Source of the DNA: Glebionis coronaria | Lineage: Eukaryota; Streptophyta; Magnoliopsida; Asterales; Asteraceae | Length of the DNA: 64,000 bases | Reading direction: 5' to 3' | Assembly (NCBI GenBank): GCA_025667525.1 | Contig: CM046879.1 | Span: 388,267,039-388,331,038 of the forward strand | In this document: positions 10,010 to 24,167 of the stretch, piece after piece | Layout of the letters: each line of letters starts with the position of its first letter | Numbering within the stretch: the stretch's first letter is position 1 | Position numbers and translations under genes: made by a program | The notes under the pieces: model-generated | Told to the model about the DNA's origin: nothing | Databases searched by the model: none | Seen by the model: only the letters and a program-made list of their open reading frames with translations

Positions 10010-13000
10010 TGTAACACTCCCAAATTTACACAATTCAATGCAGCGGAAGAGTCGTTGGTGTTACGGGATAGCACATTACTCACATCATAGACAACGCTTA
10101 AAAATCGCGTCGTTTAATAATAAAGCATTTCCATTCATAAATATCAAATTTACATAGGTCCCAAGTCATAATATTTCATACAAGTTTTACAAAGCATTTG
10201 AACGGAAATTATTATTTAAGTGCGGGCCATGAATTCTTGTCGTTTTCCCGAGAATTACCTTCAAATACCTGAGATAAAACGTTTTAAAACAAAAGGTCAG
10301 CGAAAACGCCGAGTGAATTCATAGAGTTTAATAAAACCATTAATATATCATCGGTATATAATTATTACCGAAAATCATTTTGTACAAATCTTTGTAATAG
10401 GCCATAAAATAGCCAAAGTCATTTTATACAAATCCTTATCAAAAATCATAATATAGGCTTTTGCCTTCAAAATCATTATACGAACCACTGTCGTAAAAAC
10501 ATCATACAATACGTTTTATAATGTTGTATAAAGTTAAATAAAAACCGTTATATGAATATGGTTATGTAAAACCAAAACACGAACATAATATCAATAATAA
10601 GACCCCGTATTGCTAGTCAGACAATATATCCTAATTCAGTGCGTATAGCAGTATTTCGTTATTTGGATTATTATAAGCCGCATGACATTGTTACCTTACT
10701 ACAACAAACAACGGGTAGCTAGCCCGAAACTCAATTTGCCAATATAAGTTAGCGTGTCGTCACAAAAATCACGCTATGGAAATCTTCGCAAACATAAATT
10801 CGCTTACCAATCAATGTGGCACGACGGGGATCAACCGTCAAGGCGCGAACTGGGGTGATCGTCCCCAAATAGTACTAGTATATGCACAAGCGTCTACCAA
10901 ATCCCGGTAGTTCACAATTCATGCTAATGGAACTTTTAGTGACATAACCTAACTTTAATAATCCATTTCATTTTATACATCGGGTCATATAATCATTCAT
11001 CGGGTCATACAATCATTCGGGTCCAAATCAATAAACAAACAATCGGGACAAATGGTGTCCTATTTTATCAAAACTAACATGTTATCTCCCTCGCAGGTTT
11101 ATAAAACATTTCATAAAAACATTTAAAAGAGTGTGAGGCTATGAACTCACGTTGATGTGGGAAAGCGGGTTATCGGCAATCCGGATGTACGGTACGTGCT
11201 TCAATCACGGAAACCTAGACAAATAATATTTTTCTTAGACTCTTGTCCAATGACTTTATAAAAATAACAATTATGTATGCATATGATGATTTTATATATA
11301 TGATGATGATCAAGTGGGTTTATACATTCTCATTTACTCATTTTAGTGTTATATATTGGTAACTTTTATACTAGTTTGCTAGTTTTACTTATTTACATGT
11401 TTTAGGCCCAATAAGCATATTATAAGCCCAATACCTTATATTAGTCCATTTTACACTTTTATTATCAGTATTATACTTAACATGTTGGGCCCAAGTGAGT
11501 TAAGCCCAATAAGTAAGTTTATAAGTGTTTAGCCAAATTAGTTGGATTAATAGTCCAATAAGGCTAACTTAGCCCGTTAATGTCCATATGTCATAAAGCT
11601 CGGGTTTTATCGGTTTTTACTTGTTATATAAGTTTATATATCAGTATGTGAGTTTATAAAAGTTTACATTAGACGGGTCCGCTAAGTTTTATTTGACAAA
11701 AACGTTAATCTTTCGGTTTTAGCCGAAAAGACGTAAAACTTAGGTATATAGTTTTATAACTTGGAAAAACATTTATACTTGTAATTTATATAACATGTCC
11801 CATTTTAAAATCAATATATATATATATCTCTTTATTTATGATTATTATCAATTAGTGGGTTTTATATATGTATATTTTATATAAATTTTTGAGTGCTTAT
11901 ATTATATACTATTTATTTACAAAATCAGTCCTAAATTTTAAGTCCACTAAAATGTCCATATCTAGAGTTCTATAATGAGATAGGACCTCAAATTTTTATG
12001 ACAGAAACTACATGATATGTGCTACATTTAACTCCAGTGTAGCTTCTGATGAATCAACTTCTAAGTATTTTAATAAATTCGTCCAAAACAGTGTAGGCAG
12101 ATTTGCATTCCAATCTTGTTTTGATCATATCTCACTCATTTTTAGGATTCCATTGCATGGCCAACTCTCACATGTGTATAATACTTATTACCTACTGTAT
12201 GTTAAGTAATATGTTCCATTTTACAAGTTATCATATGGTCATCTTCTGTTTTAAACAGCCTACTTGTTTAAGCTAGATTTTATCATTCTTTCATATAACT
12301 TTTAATCATTTTAATCAAATCTATCAACACCAAAACCCCACATAATATATTTAATCATCATTCATCATCATATACATATACATAAATAAAGAAAATACAA
12401 GATTACATAATTCAAATAACAAGAGGATAGGAAGAACAATCTCTATACCACCAAGATTGTGTAGGTTATGATCAAGGCTTGGATTTTGATGGCAAAACTT
12501 GTGATATACCAACACCAACTTTTAAGACCACCAATCTTTGTAAACTTCTTATGGAAATCAGCCATATGACACCAATAAATATCCTCTTTGGATGTTAGAA
12601 TCACCTCCAATCTTCAAGTCTTCAAAAGGACATCATCATTATGTAGAAATAACATAAGATTTATGGTTAAATTTGATGAATCATGGTGGTGGTGGAGCTA
12701 TGGTGGACGACATATAGAGAGAGAAAGGAGAGAGTTGTGTGTTTTTGGAGAGTGGTTTGCATGAGTGAATGTGTGTAAGTAGTTTGGTTTAGTGGTTTTG
12801 TGGATTGATAGCTTACATGTTAAGCTTCAAGTTAACAAGTGTTAACTTGTTAAGGGATTTTTGACACCTAAGGGTGTGTGTTGGAGCTCATTTGGCCGTC
12901 CCATATAGTGGGGTGGGAAAGTGTAAAACTTGTCCCATCCCACTAATTTACGGGTACTCCTCGATTCTAGTTTCCTCGATTTGCGTGCCCTCGGGTTGTT

Positions 13001-13444
13001 TTACGAAAAACATTTTTATAAATTATGAATCAACGACACAAAACGAATCTAATAAATATTGTCCCATCAAAAACAGAGTTCAAAAACATAAATACGTAAT
13101 CCTAAGGTTTCCGGTTTAGTCGTAAAGGACGTTAAGTTATAATCGTAAGTCCTATTCTCTTCTCGTAAATTAGTTAGTTTATGAACCAACACAAATTTAA
13201 AATCTCAAAATAATATTCATGGATAAATTTATTTCCTGAAATGTCGGACTGTCACAAAAAACGGTGTATGTAAACGTAAGCACGTAACGTAGAGTCCTCC
13301 GGTTTAGACGTAGTCGATGCTACTTCAAGACGTAAACCCAAATTTCTTCCCATAAATGAGTGAGTTCATAACATAACATTAAAATAATGTTTTTAAATAA
13401 TATTTAAGAATAAAATATCAACCATAAATTGACGGATTGTCACA
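10010..13444 (-). repeat. 3' LTR of element D (minus strand)
   Basis: Runs on the minus strand from TGTGACAATCCG at 13444 to GAGTGTTACA at 10010. It matches the D 5' LTR (34975-38465) along its full length, and more distantly the two LTRs of C. A short TA run is at about 11813-11828. The plus-strand frames here (12012-12209, 12874-13119) lie antisense to the element and recur in the other LTR copies. No protein is recognised. Confidence 0.9.
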
Positions 13445-16400
13445 GCATTTACCCTTACACAGTATCTTTGTCCTCAAAGATCGATTTATCTTATTACTCG
13501 CTTCTTATAGAGTTAAAGCCACGTGGGTATTTCCTCCACATTCGGTCTTTCCTCACAAGTGTAATTCATTACGATACGCGAGTTACATCAAACATAACTA
13601 CGGGAATACGATCAGGCTTAATGTTGACTTACTTTCTCTATCCATGATGTTCACGGGGTTTTGATGAATGCAACTTTTCGCCGATCTAAACTTTATCAAG
13701 AAGTGATCAGATTTTCATTTGATAGACATTTATCAAGTTCGATATACGAAACATAATTCACGCAGCCCTTGAAGTCCTAGGGTAGATCCAGCTTATATGG
13801 CTTTCAAATCATCCTTTATATTATCTCAATAGTCTCATACAACGGAGACTTATTTCCCATGATCTTTCAGATCATCAATTCATTTTCCCAAGGTGAAAAT
13901 TTTTGGCATAACTTCGCTACCCATCCTGCACTTCAAGATCTACATTTCATATTCACATAACCTCCTGCCCACTACCGGCAGTCAATAATCAGATCCTAAT
14001 TTCAACAATCATTTCAGGTTTCACGGGTCGGGTATCTTGTAAGGTTAGGTTTGTCATCATAGACAACCTTAAACCTAAAAGACATGTTCAACTCACAATG
14101 GGTGTATGTCGGATGTCTTCATCCCAACTCCTGCTTACAGATGTTCTAATATTTAGATCCTCACAAGATTCAATCTCGATCCTAATACGATAATTATCAA
14201 TGATAATCTCTCCAAAGGAAAACGATTATACGGTTTATTAGCAAAGGTCAATTATTCAAGCATAAAACAACACTTCTAGTGTCTTGTATCATCACTTTAC
14301 CTCGTCCCTTCGATTGGGGTGGAAACAGTACTCTCATCAAGGTTCGTTCCCAATGACTTCTGAGCAAGTCTCTAGAAATTCGATGTGAAGCGAGGATCTT
14401 TATAGAGATGATCGATACCCACACACTATGTTTACGCAACTCCTTTAAATACAAAGAGTCAATTTCTTCATCGAGAATCTATCATTAACAGAAATGATAT
14501 TAGCTGATTTGGTCAGTCTGTCGACGATGACCCCAATCGAATCAAATTCAGATGATGACCTTTGCAATAATTAGACGTTTACTAATGTACGAGGCGATAT
14601 CTGCCTTCATAATTTGCCATCAGTACAACTTCTTCAGATAAAGATACATTTAGTCAGAAATGACATGAATAGAATACTTAAACTTATGAGATTCTAACAT
14701 GACTAAATCTCGAAATCCCCATATTTAGGCAACACAAGTGGCCTTTTATACATTTACCGCCATCGGTTTCTCAATTCTATTGGTTCACATTAGCCGCGAA
14801 CCCCTTTTATTATCTATATTATCCTTTTTACAAACATCAGCTATTTTTAAATTGCTCGGCAATTTTTTTTGCGCGGTCATTTTAAGGAACACATCCTAAT
14901 TGATTCTTTATCCTTTTTACATAATGCGTCAATATCTATATTCACCTTTCCTGATGAAATAATTATCATGACCGTATTCATTTAAAATTTCTTTCTTCAT
15001 ATTTTCTAAATTTTAGTTTCGTCCCAACAATTATTTTTATCAGTTTTGCTCATTCCGACGTTTTAAAGTGTCGATAAATGTTACAAGTAATTAAATAATA
15101 AATATTTAATTTTATGAAACGCAAGCGTAAAAATTTTAAATTTCTTAGCTCGACCAATTATATAAAAATATTCAAAATAAATTTGAATTTAGGTAACACG
15201 ATTTTTGTTGATTTATTGAAAATAATTAATAAGATTTGTAAATGTTCGAAAAATCTTTGGTTATACTTTGGTCAAAATTTTCTTAGCTGAAAAGCAAAAA
15301 TTGTCGTTTCAAATTCCAAGTCATGGTTTAAATGGTTTCCTCAATCCCTCTTAGGTTGTCTTGAGGTATACACAAACATTTACCCCTAAACATGAGTTCA
15401 TTTAAATTATTCGGTATAAGGAAATAATCCCTTAAATATTTTTTATTTGTTTTTTATAAAACATTTGTCAAAACATATTTGCACTTTCTTTTTGGCATAA
15501 CCCAAAGTTTTAAATGCCTCTAATCTTTGAAGATTCAATATATATTCCGTTATCTATTAATCACACGGTCAAATTATGTAAAGGATCAAACCTTAAATCA
15601 TATGTTATATACTCATGGTACAGGTTTTCATTGCTCGGCCAATTCAGGGCAGTCTATAAATGATTATTAACTCCTTCCTATTCTTATAAACAAACAGATG
15701 GTCCTTAATGATCACAAGCATGAATTTATCAAATTACAGCCTACACACGTGACTCACAAAATTTATGAATGCTACATGTGCATTGGTCAATCCAAACGAC
15801 ATAACATGAAACTCATAATGTTCATTACAAGTTCTGATTGTAGTTATTAGAATAGATAATCTTTTTCGTGGATGCGAAAGATGATAACCATGCCGTGGAT
15901 CAAATCTTTAAAACATACGCTAGAACCTTGTAAATAGTCGAACAAATCTATCATCTTGGGTAGTGGATATAGATTTTTATCATCAATTTACTTAGTTCAC
16001 GGTAATCCAACAAATATAAGGAATGATAACACCATAGCTCTTCATGGTGACGAGCTTGGTAGAATAAAAGCTTTCTCCGACAACTCTCTCAGTTGTACGG
16101 TAACTCTTTTAATTCAGATGGTGCTGACCTACAGTGCACATGCCACAGTCTAGGTAATTCACCAACAAATACCTCCTAAATGTTCAGATAACAGAAACAT
16201 CTTTTAATTAATTTACTTTAGGTTCTTTCTAGATTACAAGATCTATGATCAGTTTATAACCGTTCACGGTATAATTTCAAGTCTAAATGCAGGATATGGT
16301 CATCCATCAAGAATTATTTAAATCACTTTTTCATAATCAACATCTTATCTTGTTAGGAGAATTCTACTCGAGTTCTCATCAATTAAGACAACGTCGTAAT

Positions 16401-17010
16401 GTCATAATCATACAATCCATTCCACTGGCACTACCAACTTTCCATTTTAGTTACCGTTGATAAGATGTGAACTTCTCAAAAGACTAATAATAACTCATAA
16501 TCCTTTACAAATTCAAGGATACATGGAGACATAACTAACCTTATAAGAGTAAGGTCAACGCATAATTTATGCGAGAGAATTTCAAATCAGATACAGACGA
16601 AAACATTTAACGAATATGAATATATCCCATGTTTTCATAATTTGAGTACGCATTCGAAAGCTCCTCGGATCGTTACCCAGGTCATTCAAATGAAAGCTAA
16701 TCAAAAGAAATGATAGGAACGTCGATACATCCAGTCGGGTATCAACACTCGGTAATCAGATACTTTTCCTAAGAATCTCACTATGGGAGAATTGGAAAAG
16801 AAAGAGTTGTCAATTGTCAGTTAAGACAATTCCCACAGATGATTAAATCTGATTCAGGAGAATAGATAGTACGGGCACATATGTAGGTGTCCCTATTAAT
16901 ATGTCCCTATTTTTCACTTCTTGCAGATCTCATAAAAATTAAATTTTCCACAATTACAAAGAAAATGTAATGCTTATTAACAGTTTTAATGTGACTACTA
17001 ATCAGTCTTG
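13445..17010 (-). pseudogene. pol: Element D pol remnant, 3' half (RT to integrase, minus strand)
   Basis: There is no long open frame, but minus-strand translation gives pieces of gypsy Pol in the right order. Around 16050-16105 is a stretch like QLRELSEK.FILPS (before the RT palm). Around 15755-15835 is HYEFHVMSFGLTNAHVAF, matching the RT motif YEFLVMPFGLTNAPAVF. Around 14460-14545 is VIVDRLTKSANII, matching the integrase core WVIVDRLTKSAHF. Around 14290-14320 is a decayed form of the integrase STAYHPQT motif. The catalytic YxDD stretch and chromodomain are not readable. The polypurine tract on the minus strand is the GGGTAAATGC just inside 13445. Many stops and shifts; an old copy. Confidence 0.75.
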
Positions 17011-17015
17011 CATGG

Positions 17016-20000
17016 TGTGACAATCCGTCAATTTATGGTTGATATTTTATTCTCAAATATTATTTGAAAACATTATTTTAATGTTACAATATGAACTCAC
17101 TTATTTTTTGGAAGTAATTTGGATTTACGTCTTGAAGTAGCGTCGACTACGTTTAAACCGGAGGATTCTACGTTACGTGCTTACGTTTACATACACCGTC
17201 TTTGGTGACAGTCTGACATTTCAGAAAATAAATTTATCCGTGAATATTATTTCGGAGTTTAAAATTTGTGTTAGTTCATAAACTCACAAATTTACGAGAA
17301 GAGATTAGGACTTACGATTTTATTTTAACGTCCTTTATGACTAAACCGGAAACCTTAGGATTACGTATTTACGTTTTCGAACTCCGTTTTTGATGAGACA
17401 ATTTTTATTGGATTCGTTATGTGACGTTGATTCATAATTTATAAAAACGTTTTTCGTAAAACGACCCGAGGGCACGCAAATCGAGGAAACTAGAATCGAG
17501 GAGTACCCGTAAATAAATGGGGATGAGACAAGTGGGACACTTGTCCCACCCCACTCCAAAACCGACCCAAACTAGTGCCTCAACACCTTAGGTGTCAAGT
17601 TGCAAGCATACAACTTACACTTGTCTAAATTAGCTTACAAAGTAAGCTTCCACTACAACAAAACTAGCTACCAAAACCATTCTTGTCATTCACAACATGC
17701 AAAACCACCCCAAGTTCTCTCGCCTTCCCCATTTTGGCCGTCCATAGCTCACCCTAAACACCCTAATTTGATCAAAATTAACCACAAAATATCATGTTAT
17801 TCATATACATGTTGATGCCCTTTTGAAGCCCTATTGATTGGTGCAAGTTATAACATCCAAGGAGGAGTTTCCATGGAGTCTTAAGGCTGATTTTCTACAA
17901 GGAGTTTATGAAGATTGGTGATCATGAAGATGGTCTTGGTGCATCACAAGTATCTCCATCAAAATCCATGTTTTGATCACAACCTACATCATCATGGTGG
18001 TATAAAGATTGTCCTCCTCATCCTCTTGTTATTTTGATTATGTAAACATGTATTTTATTTCCTATTGTATATGTATATGATGATAAAAATGTTATGTGGG
18101 GATTTGGTGTTGATAAACATGATTAAAAAGGTGAAAAACTATAAAGAACAAGGTTAAAATCTTGGTTAATAGTGATGGCTGTATAAAACAGTAAAGAAAC
18201 ATGTTATGAACTGATAAAGTGATGAAGTAGAATCCATTTACAGTAAGCTATATGTCTTGTACACATGTTAGAGTTGGCCATGCAATGGAATCAAAATAAT
18301 GAGTGAGATATGATCAAAACAAGTTTAAGGTATAAATCTGAGTTCACTGTTTTGGACGATTTTTAGAAAATATTTAGAAGATGATTCAACAGTAGCTATA
18401 GAAGAGTTAAATGTAGCACATATCATGTAGTTTATGTGATAAAAATTTTAGCTTCTATCTCCATATAGAACTCAAGATATGGCAGTTTTGGTGAAAGTGA
18501 AGATAAAAATCAGATTTTTGGAAATTAAAGTATAATACTATTATATAAGCACTCAAAATTATAATGTATAAAATGTAAAGTTAAAACCCACTAACTCTTG
18601 GGTTCTATTTATATAAATATGTAAAAGGTGGAATAAGTATATAAATTATAAAAAAAAATGGTAGTGGAATAACACTTATAAGTTATAAAACTATAAACTT
18701 GATTTTTACGACTTTTTCGGCTATCGCCGTAAAATTAACGTTTTTGTTAAATAAAACTTAGATGGTTGGACCCGTCTAATGAAAACTTTATAAAACTTAT
18801 ATACCGATATATAGACATGTATAACAAGTAAAAACCGATAAAACCCGAACTTTAGGACATACGGACATTAACGAGCTAAGTAAACATATTGGACTACTAC
18901 TTGAACTAATAATTGGACTAAATAAGATATAAACTTGTAAAAAGAAATTATTGGGCTTAACCCATTTGGGCCCAACATGCAAAGTATACATACTGATAAA
19001 ATAAGTATAACAAGATTAAAACAAGTTAAGGAACTTATAATAAGTTTATTGGGCATAAAACACGTAAATGGGTAAAACTAGTAAACTAGTATAAAAGTTA
19101 TCGACATATAACACTAAAATGAGTAAACGAGAATATGTAAACCCACTTGATCATCATATATATATAATCATCATATGTATACATAATTGATATTTTTATA
19201 AAGTCATTGGACATGAGTCTAAGACGAGTATTATTTGTCTAGGTTTCCGTGATTGAAGCACGTACCGTACGACCGAATTGCCGATAACCCGCCTTTTCAC
19301 ATCAACGTGAGTTCTTAGCCTCACACTCTTTTAAATGTTTTATAAATGCTTTATAAACCCGCGAGGGAGATAACATGTTAGTTTTTATAAAAGTTTGGAC
19401 ACCTTTGTCCCGATTGTTTGTTTATTGATTTTGGACCCGAATGATTGAATGACCCGACTGTATGACCTGATAAATGATTAATGGACCCGATAGATGAAAT
19501 TAAATGGATTATTAAAGTTAGGTTATGTCACTAAAAGTCCCATTAGCATGAATTGTGAACTACCGGGAGTTGGTAGACGCTTATGCATTTAATAGTACTA
19601 TTTGGGGACGATCACCCCAGTTCGCGCCTTGACGGTTGATCCCCGTCGTGCCACATTGATTGGTAAGCGAATTTATGTATGAGAAGATTTCCATAGCGTG
19701 ACCTTTGTGACGACACACTACTTTAGATGGGCAAAATTGGTATCGGGTTAGCTACCCGTTTTGGTTTAGTAAGGTAACAATGTCATGCGGCTTGTAATAA
19801 TCCAAAACTAACGAAATACTATTAGACGCATCGAATTACGAAGTATTGCCTGACTAGCCATACGGGGTCATACTATTGATATTATGTTTGTGTTTTGGTT
19901 TTCATAACCATACTCATATAACGGTTTTATTTTCATACAACGTCGTAAGACGTATTGTATGACGTTTTTACGACATTTGCTCGTATAATGATTTTTAAGG

Positions 20001-23000
20001 CTTTTTATAACCATATTAATATAATGGTTTTATTTAATCTATACAACGTTGCAAAAACGTATTGTATGGTGTTTTTAACGATAATGATTCGTATAACGAT
20101 TTTTAAGGCAAATGCCTATATTATGATTTTCGATAAAGATTTGTATAAAATGACTTTGGCTATTTTATGGCCTATTAAAATGATTTGTACAAAATAATTT
20201 TCAGTAATAATTTTATACTGATATTATATTGATGGAATTTATTAAACTCTATGAATTCACTCGGCGTTATCGCTGACCTTTTCTTTTAACATGTTTGGTG
20301 TAGGTTTTAGTATATATTTACTTTTAGGAAAAAGCAAATATAAACGCGGCAAGTATTAAACTCGACGATTTAGGAAAACCGACAAGTCGAATAAATGCGG
20401 GTTCGTTCTCGAAGTAGGTGTGTGTATTAATGTGCCAATATATAAAATAACAATGTTTGTATTAGTGACGTTTTTGGTTTAGAAGAGAAAAATAAAAGAC
20501 GAGCTACGACTACGATTCAAACTACGACGAATGACGTAAAACGCGAACGTAAATACGTAAAACGTGACGAAAATAAAAACAAAACCTAAAAATTAATTAA
20601 ATGATTAAACTAAGTCTTAAATAATATAAATAAGAATAAAAATCCAACAAATATATTTTAAAACCTTTTATTAATTAAATATTCAATTTTTAATGCTAAT
20701 TAAAGCCCAAAAATTAAATATAATTAACAAAATGCCCAAAATATTAATTTATTGAACTAATAACTAACTTATATTATTTAAAGACTAAAAACTATTTTTC
20801 CTAAATTTTTAAAACTATTTTTCTATTTTTTAATCACTAAAAACTATTTTTAAATTAAAATAATCATAAAAAATAATAACATAATGACAAAATTAATTTA
20901 ACAATTTTAAAAATCCTAAATTATCCTAAAGAACAGTAGAAAATTGAAAAATGTAAAAATTTTCACTAAAAGACAAAACTATTTAATAATTAAACCCTAA
21001 TTAACTTAATTTAATTCTAAAAATGATTAAAAAGGTGAACAGTAAAAACTTTTTATACTAAAACTCTTAAAATATTATTCTAACCCTAGGAAAAATGTTT
21101 AAAATGAAAAAGAATAATTTTCTACACTAAATTCCAAAAACAACCTAATTAAAAGTAATTAAAAATGCAATTAAATATAAAAAAATAGAAAATGAACAGT
21201 AACACCAAAATAAACTAAACCGAAAAATCAGGAATAAAAAGAGAAAAATATTGCAAAAAGTCTGAAGGTCTAATTCTTAAAAAAGGTCACAAAAGACAAA
21301 AAAAATGCAAACTGTGATAGTGACATGTGCCACTTTCTGTCTTTTTGTGCAAGCAGTGGCAACCAGTAAACTAGCAGGGGGAAGTATGTTCCCACTGCTA
21401 GTGCAAATAAGCTGATAAAAATTTGAAAAGCTTAGGAAAGCTTTTCTTGATCTTTTTCTTGGGCAAGAAGGCACCCCCACAACCAGTTGGGTTGTGGGGA
21501 GTCAAGATAAGCAGAAAAAACACCAAGCTACTAGCAAATAATCACACAAAAGCACACAAATACAGTCACTGTATGGTTTTGCTATGTCTGTGAACAGTAA
21601 CTGATGTTTTAGGCACTAGGACGAATTTCAAAGCTCAAATTCTTGCACATAAACCCACCAAATCACAACCAAGCTGTTTAGAACCCTAGTTTAACCTATA
21701 CTCTAACAGATTGCAAAGGTGGTGGGAAAATTTAGCTAAAACAAGCAGATACAAGTGACTTTACTGATTTTTACCTATGTTACCAATTGTGAGCACCCAA
21801 TTTGTTTTAAACCTATCAAAACTCAAACCATGCAACCTATTAACTATTACTATCGTACTGGAGTATGTTTAGGCAAATTACAAGCCAAAAATGTGTCAAA
21901 TTCCTAGCTTAACAAGCAGACCCAAACACCCCCCTATATTTCAGAAATTGAAGATTACAAACTAAATGCTTCCAAAACCACTTAAAACTGATTAATCTTT
22001 ACTTTAACTTACACATAGGACATAAACAAACATGTATGGACAGATAACTTAACATAAAAACAAGTTTCTCCTAAAATCACATAAATCACATTGAAAATCA
22101 AAATTTTGCATAAAAAGGGTTCAAGCCTTTTGTTACCTTGGGGCTGAGGCCATCTTCAAATGGAATTTTGACTTAATGAACTCATGAAATAGTAGAGAAC
22201 CCTGCTGGTGGAATCCAAGAGGACCCAAGGGTTAAATATCTTCAAGAACAATGTGATGAAATGAAATGGACTGAGGTGCAAGAGAGAAGGATGGATTAAG
22301 TTTAACTTGTGAACCTGCCAAGTCAAAAAACAACAAAAGTGAACTTGTACAATGGCTAATAAGCTAGAAGCATGGCTTATTGGTCAAACCAGCTTATGGC
22401 TTATAGCTATAAAGAAAAAAAAACTGAACCTTTTGAAACTGATATTTTTTTACTCCAAAATCTTGAAACTTTTAACACTAGAATAACCACTAAAAAGGGT
22501 CTGAAATCACACACACACATCCACTTTCACTTCCATGTGTGTGGATTTCAGAAACTTTGGAAATAGAACTTGTGAACCAACTTCTCAAATCCGGATTAAA
22601 AACTTACGCTACTATTTAAAAAATGAAAGTTACTGATTAAACTAACACAAGAAATAAAGATTGGAACTCAGCATTATATAAAAGTTTAAACTTTCATTTT
22701 CATTAGTCATAAAAAAAATTACATAAAAACTGGAACACCAATCCACAAGTTGGATGGTTGTTTAAATAGTGCTAAATAGAACATTCTAGCTACAAAACCC
22801 TAAAACATGAAAATTCCACTATTGCCCTTGGTCAAATTCGTCAAAATGGGTCAAATCTGCTCACATGTGATTGTCCTTGATAGCCAGCTGTGTTTGAATG
22901 ATCTTGGTCGCTTATTTGGTCCTTGGGGACCAAGGAGATGTATCAAAACCGTTGGATGACTGTATGATGCTTTCTTTGCCATTTTTAAACAAGCAGGGGA

Positions 23001-24152
23001 CATGGTGGGGGCTACTTGGGTCACGAGTTGGCTTGTTTTGTTGGTGGGATGGGTTCAGAAGGGGGTTAATCAACAAACTGGATAAAGTGGGATTTAATTA
23101 TGGAGTGGTTATAAAAACCCCAATTAGGGTTCTTGGCTGGGATTAGAGTGATTAGGGGTGTAAGTGATAAACAGTATTAGTTTCCCACGTTTTTAGATTT
23201 TAAAAAGATTGTTTAAAAATCAGTTTAATTAATCAAACGTGTTTAGTGGGTTTTGGGCTGGGTTGTAATGGGTTTTGGGTGATTGGGTCGGGTTTGGGTG
23301 AGTAAAATGGTTTAGGGTCGGTTTTGATGATGTGTCAGGCTAGGATAGGTTGTGAATGTTTGTTTGTCTGGTCCACTTTAGTCCCTAGGCTTCCAACTTT
23401 TTGTCAAAACAAGTTTAAACAGCCAACATCTTTCTTTCCTTTGTAAATAAGTTTACATGACTTGTCATTTTTGGCAAGGCATGTGTATAAACTTTCACCA
23501 AGGGCCTTCCATGTAATTTTGGCATTCTCCAAGGACCAATGATGACATATCTTGAAACTTTAAGGACCCACTTGTAATATTTGAGATTTACGAGGGCCTA
23601 AAGTGACAAGTCTTCAATAATTGAGGGACCAATCTTGCCAATCTTTAAAACTTCAAGGACTTGAATGGAAAATCATGATTCGGGTCCGGTTCTTTGTGCG
23701 GCTTCCTTTCCCGTGTTCGTTTTTGCTTGATTCCTTTGATCATTTGGTGAATTCACGATATCCATACCTAAAATACACAATAAACAAACACAGGCATATA
23801 TTGGGGTATTTTGATGATATTTTAAGCGTTTTAAGCCCGATTTGGACGATGAGACTATGTATAAATACAGTCTCATCAATGTTTTATCTCAGGTACTTGA
23901 AGGTAATTCTCGGGAAGACAACAAGAATTCATGGCCCGCACTTAAACAATATTTTCCATTCAAATAATTTGTAAAACTTTGTATGAAATATAATGACTTG
24001 GGACCGATGTAACTTTGATATTTATGAATGGAAATGCTTTATTATTAAACGATGCGATTTTTATGCGTTGTCTATGATGTGAGTAATGTGCTATCCCGTA
24101 ACACCAACGAGTCTTCCGCTGAATTGAGTTGTATGAATTTGGGGGTGTTACA
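17016..24152 (+). repeat. 5' LTR of element C, interrupted by solo LTR F
   Basis: About 3.55 kb of LTR in two pieces (17016-20295 and 23884-24152), which match C's 3' LTR (29630-33193) continuously. The insertion point is ATGTT. The end GGGGGTGTTACA is followed by the spacer GTT and a primer site, which fixes orientation. The short frames here (17341-17559 minus, 17600-17815, 19955-20197) recur in C's 3' LTR and, in part, in the D LTRs. They have no recognisable domain. Confidence 0.9.
20296..23878 (-). mobile_element. Element F: solo LTR related to element B, minus strand
   Basis: On the minus strand it starts TGATGAGACTGTATTTATACATAG and ends CCTACACCA. It is flanked by the exact target duplication ATGTT (20291-20295 and 23879-23883). 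No PBS, polypurine tract or second LTR is present, so it is a solo LTR left by LTR-LTR recombination. Its first 60 bases are close to B's LTR start (51585), and mid-LTR features are shared with B: the CAGTGGGAA/TTCCCACTG hairpin and the AGCTTATT motifs. The overall divergence suggests a subfamily of B. A long imperfect inverted repeat is at 22501-22551. The stretch 20580-21200 is very AT-rich with no features. Confidence 0.9.
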
Positions 24153-24155
24153 GTT

Positions 24156-24167
24156 TGGTACCAGAGC
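24156..24167 (+). other. Primer-binding site of element C
   Basis: TGGTACCAGAGC starts three bases (GTT) after the LTR end. It differs at one position from TGGTATCAGAGC, the usual primer site for initiator tRNA-Met in plant LTR elements. Confidence 0.8.
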
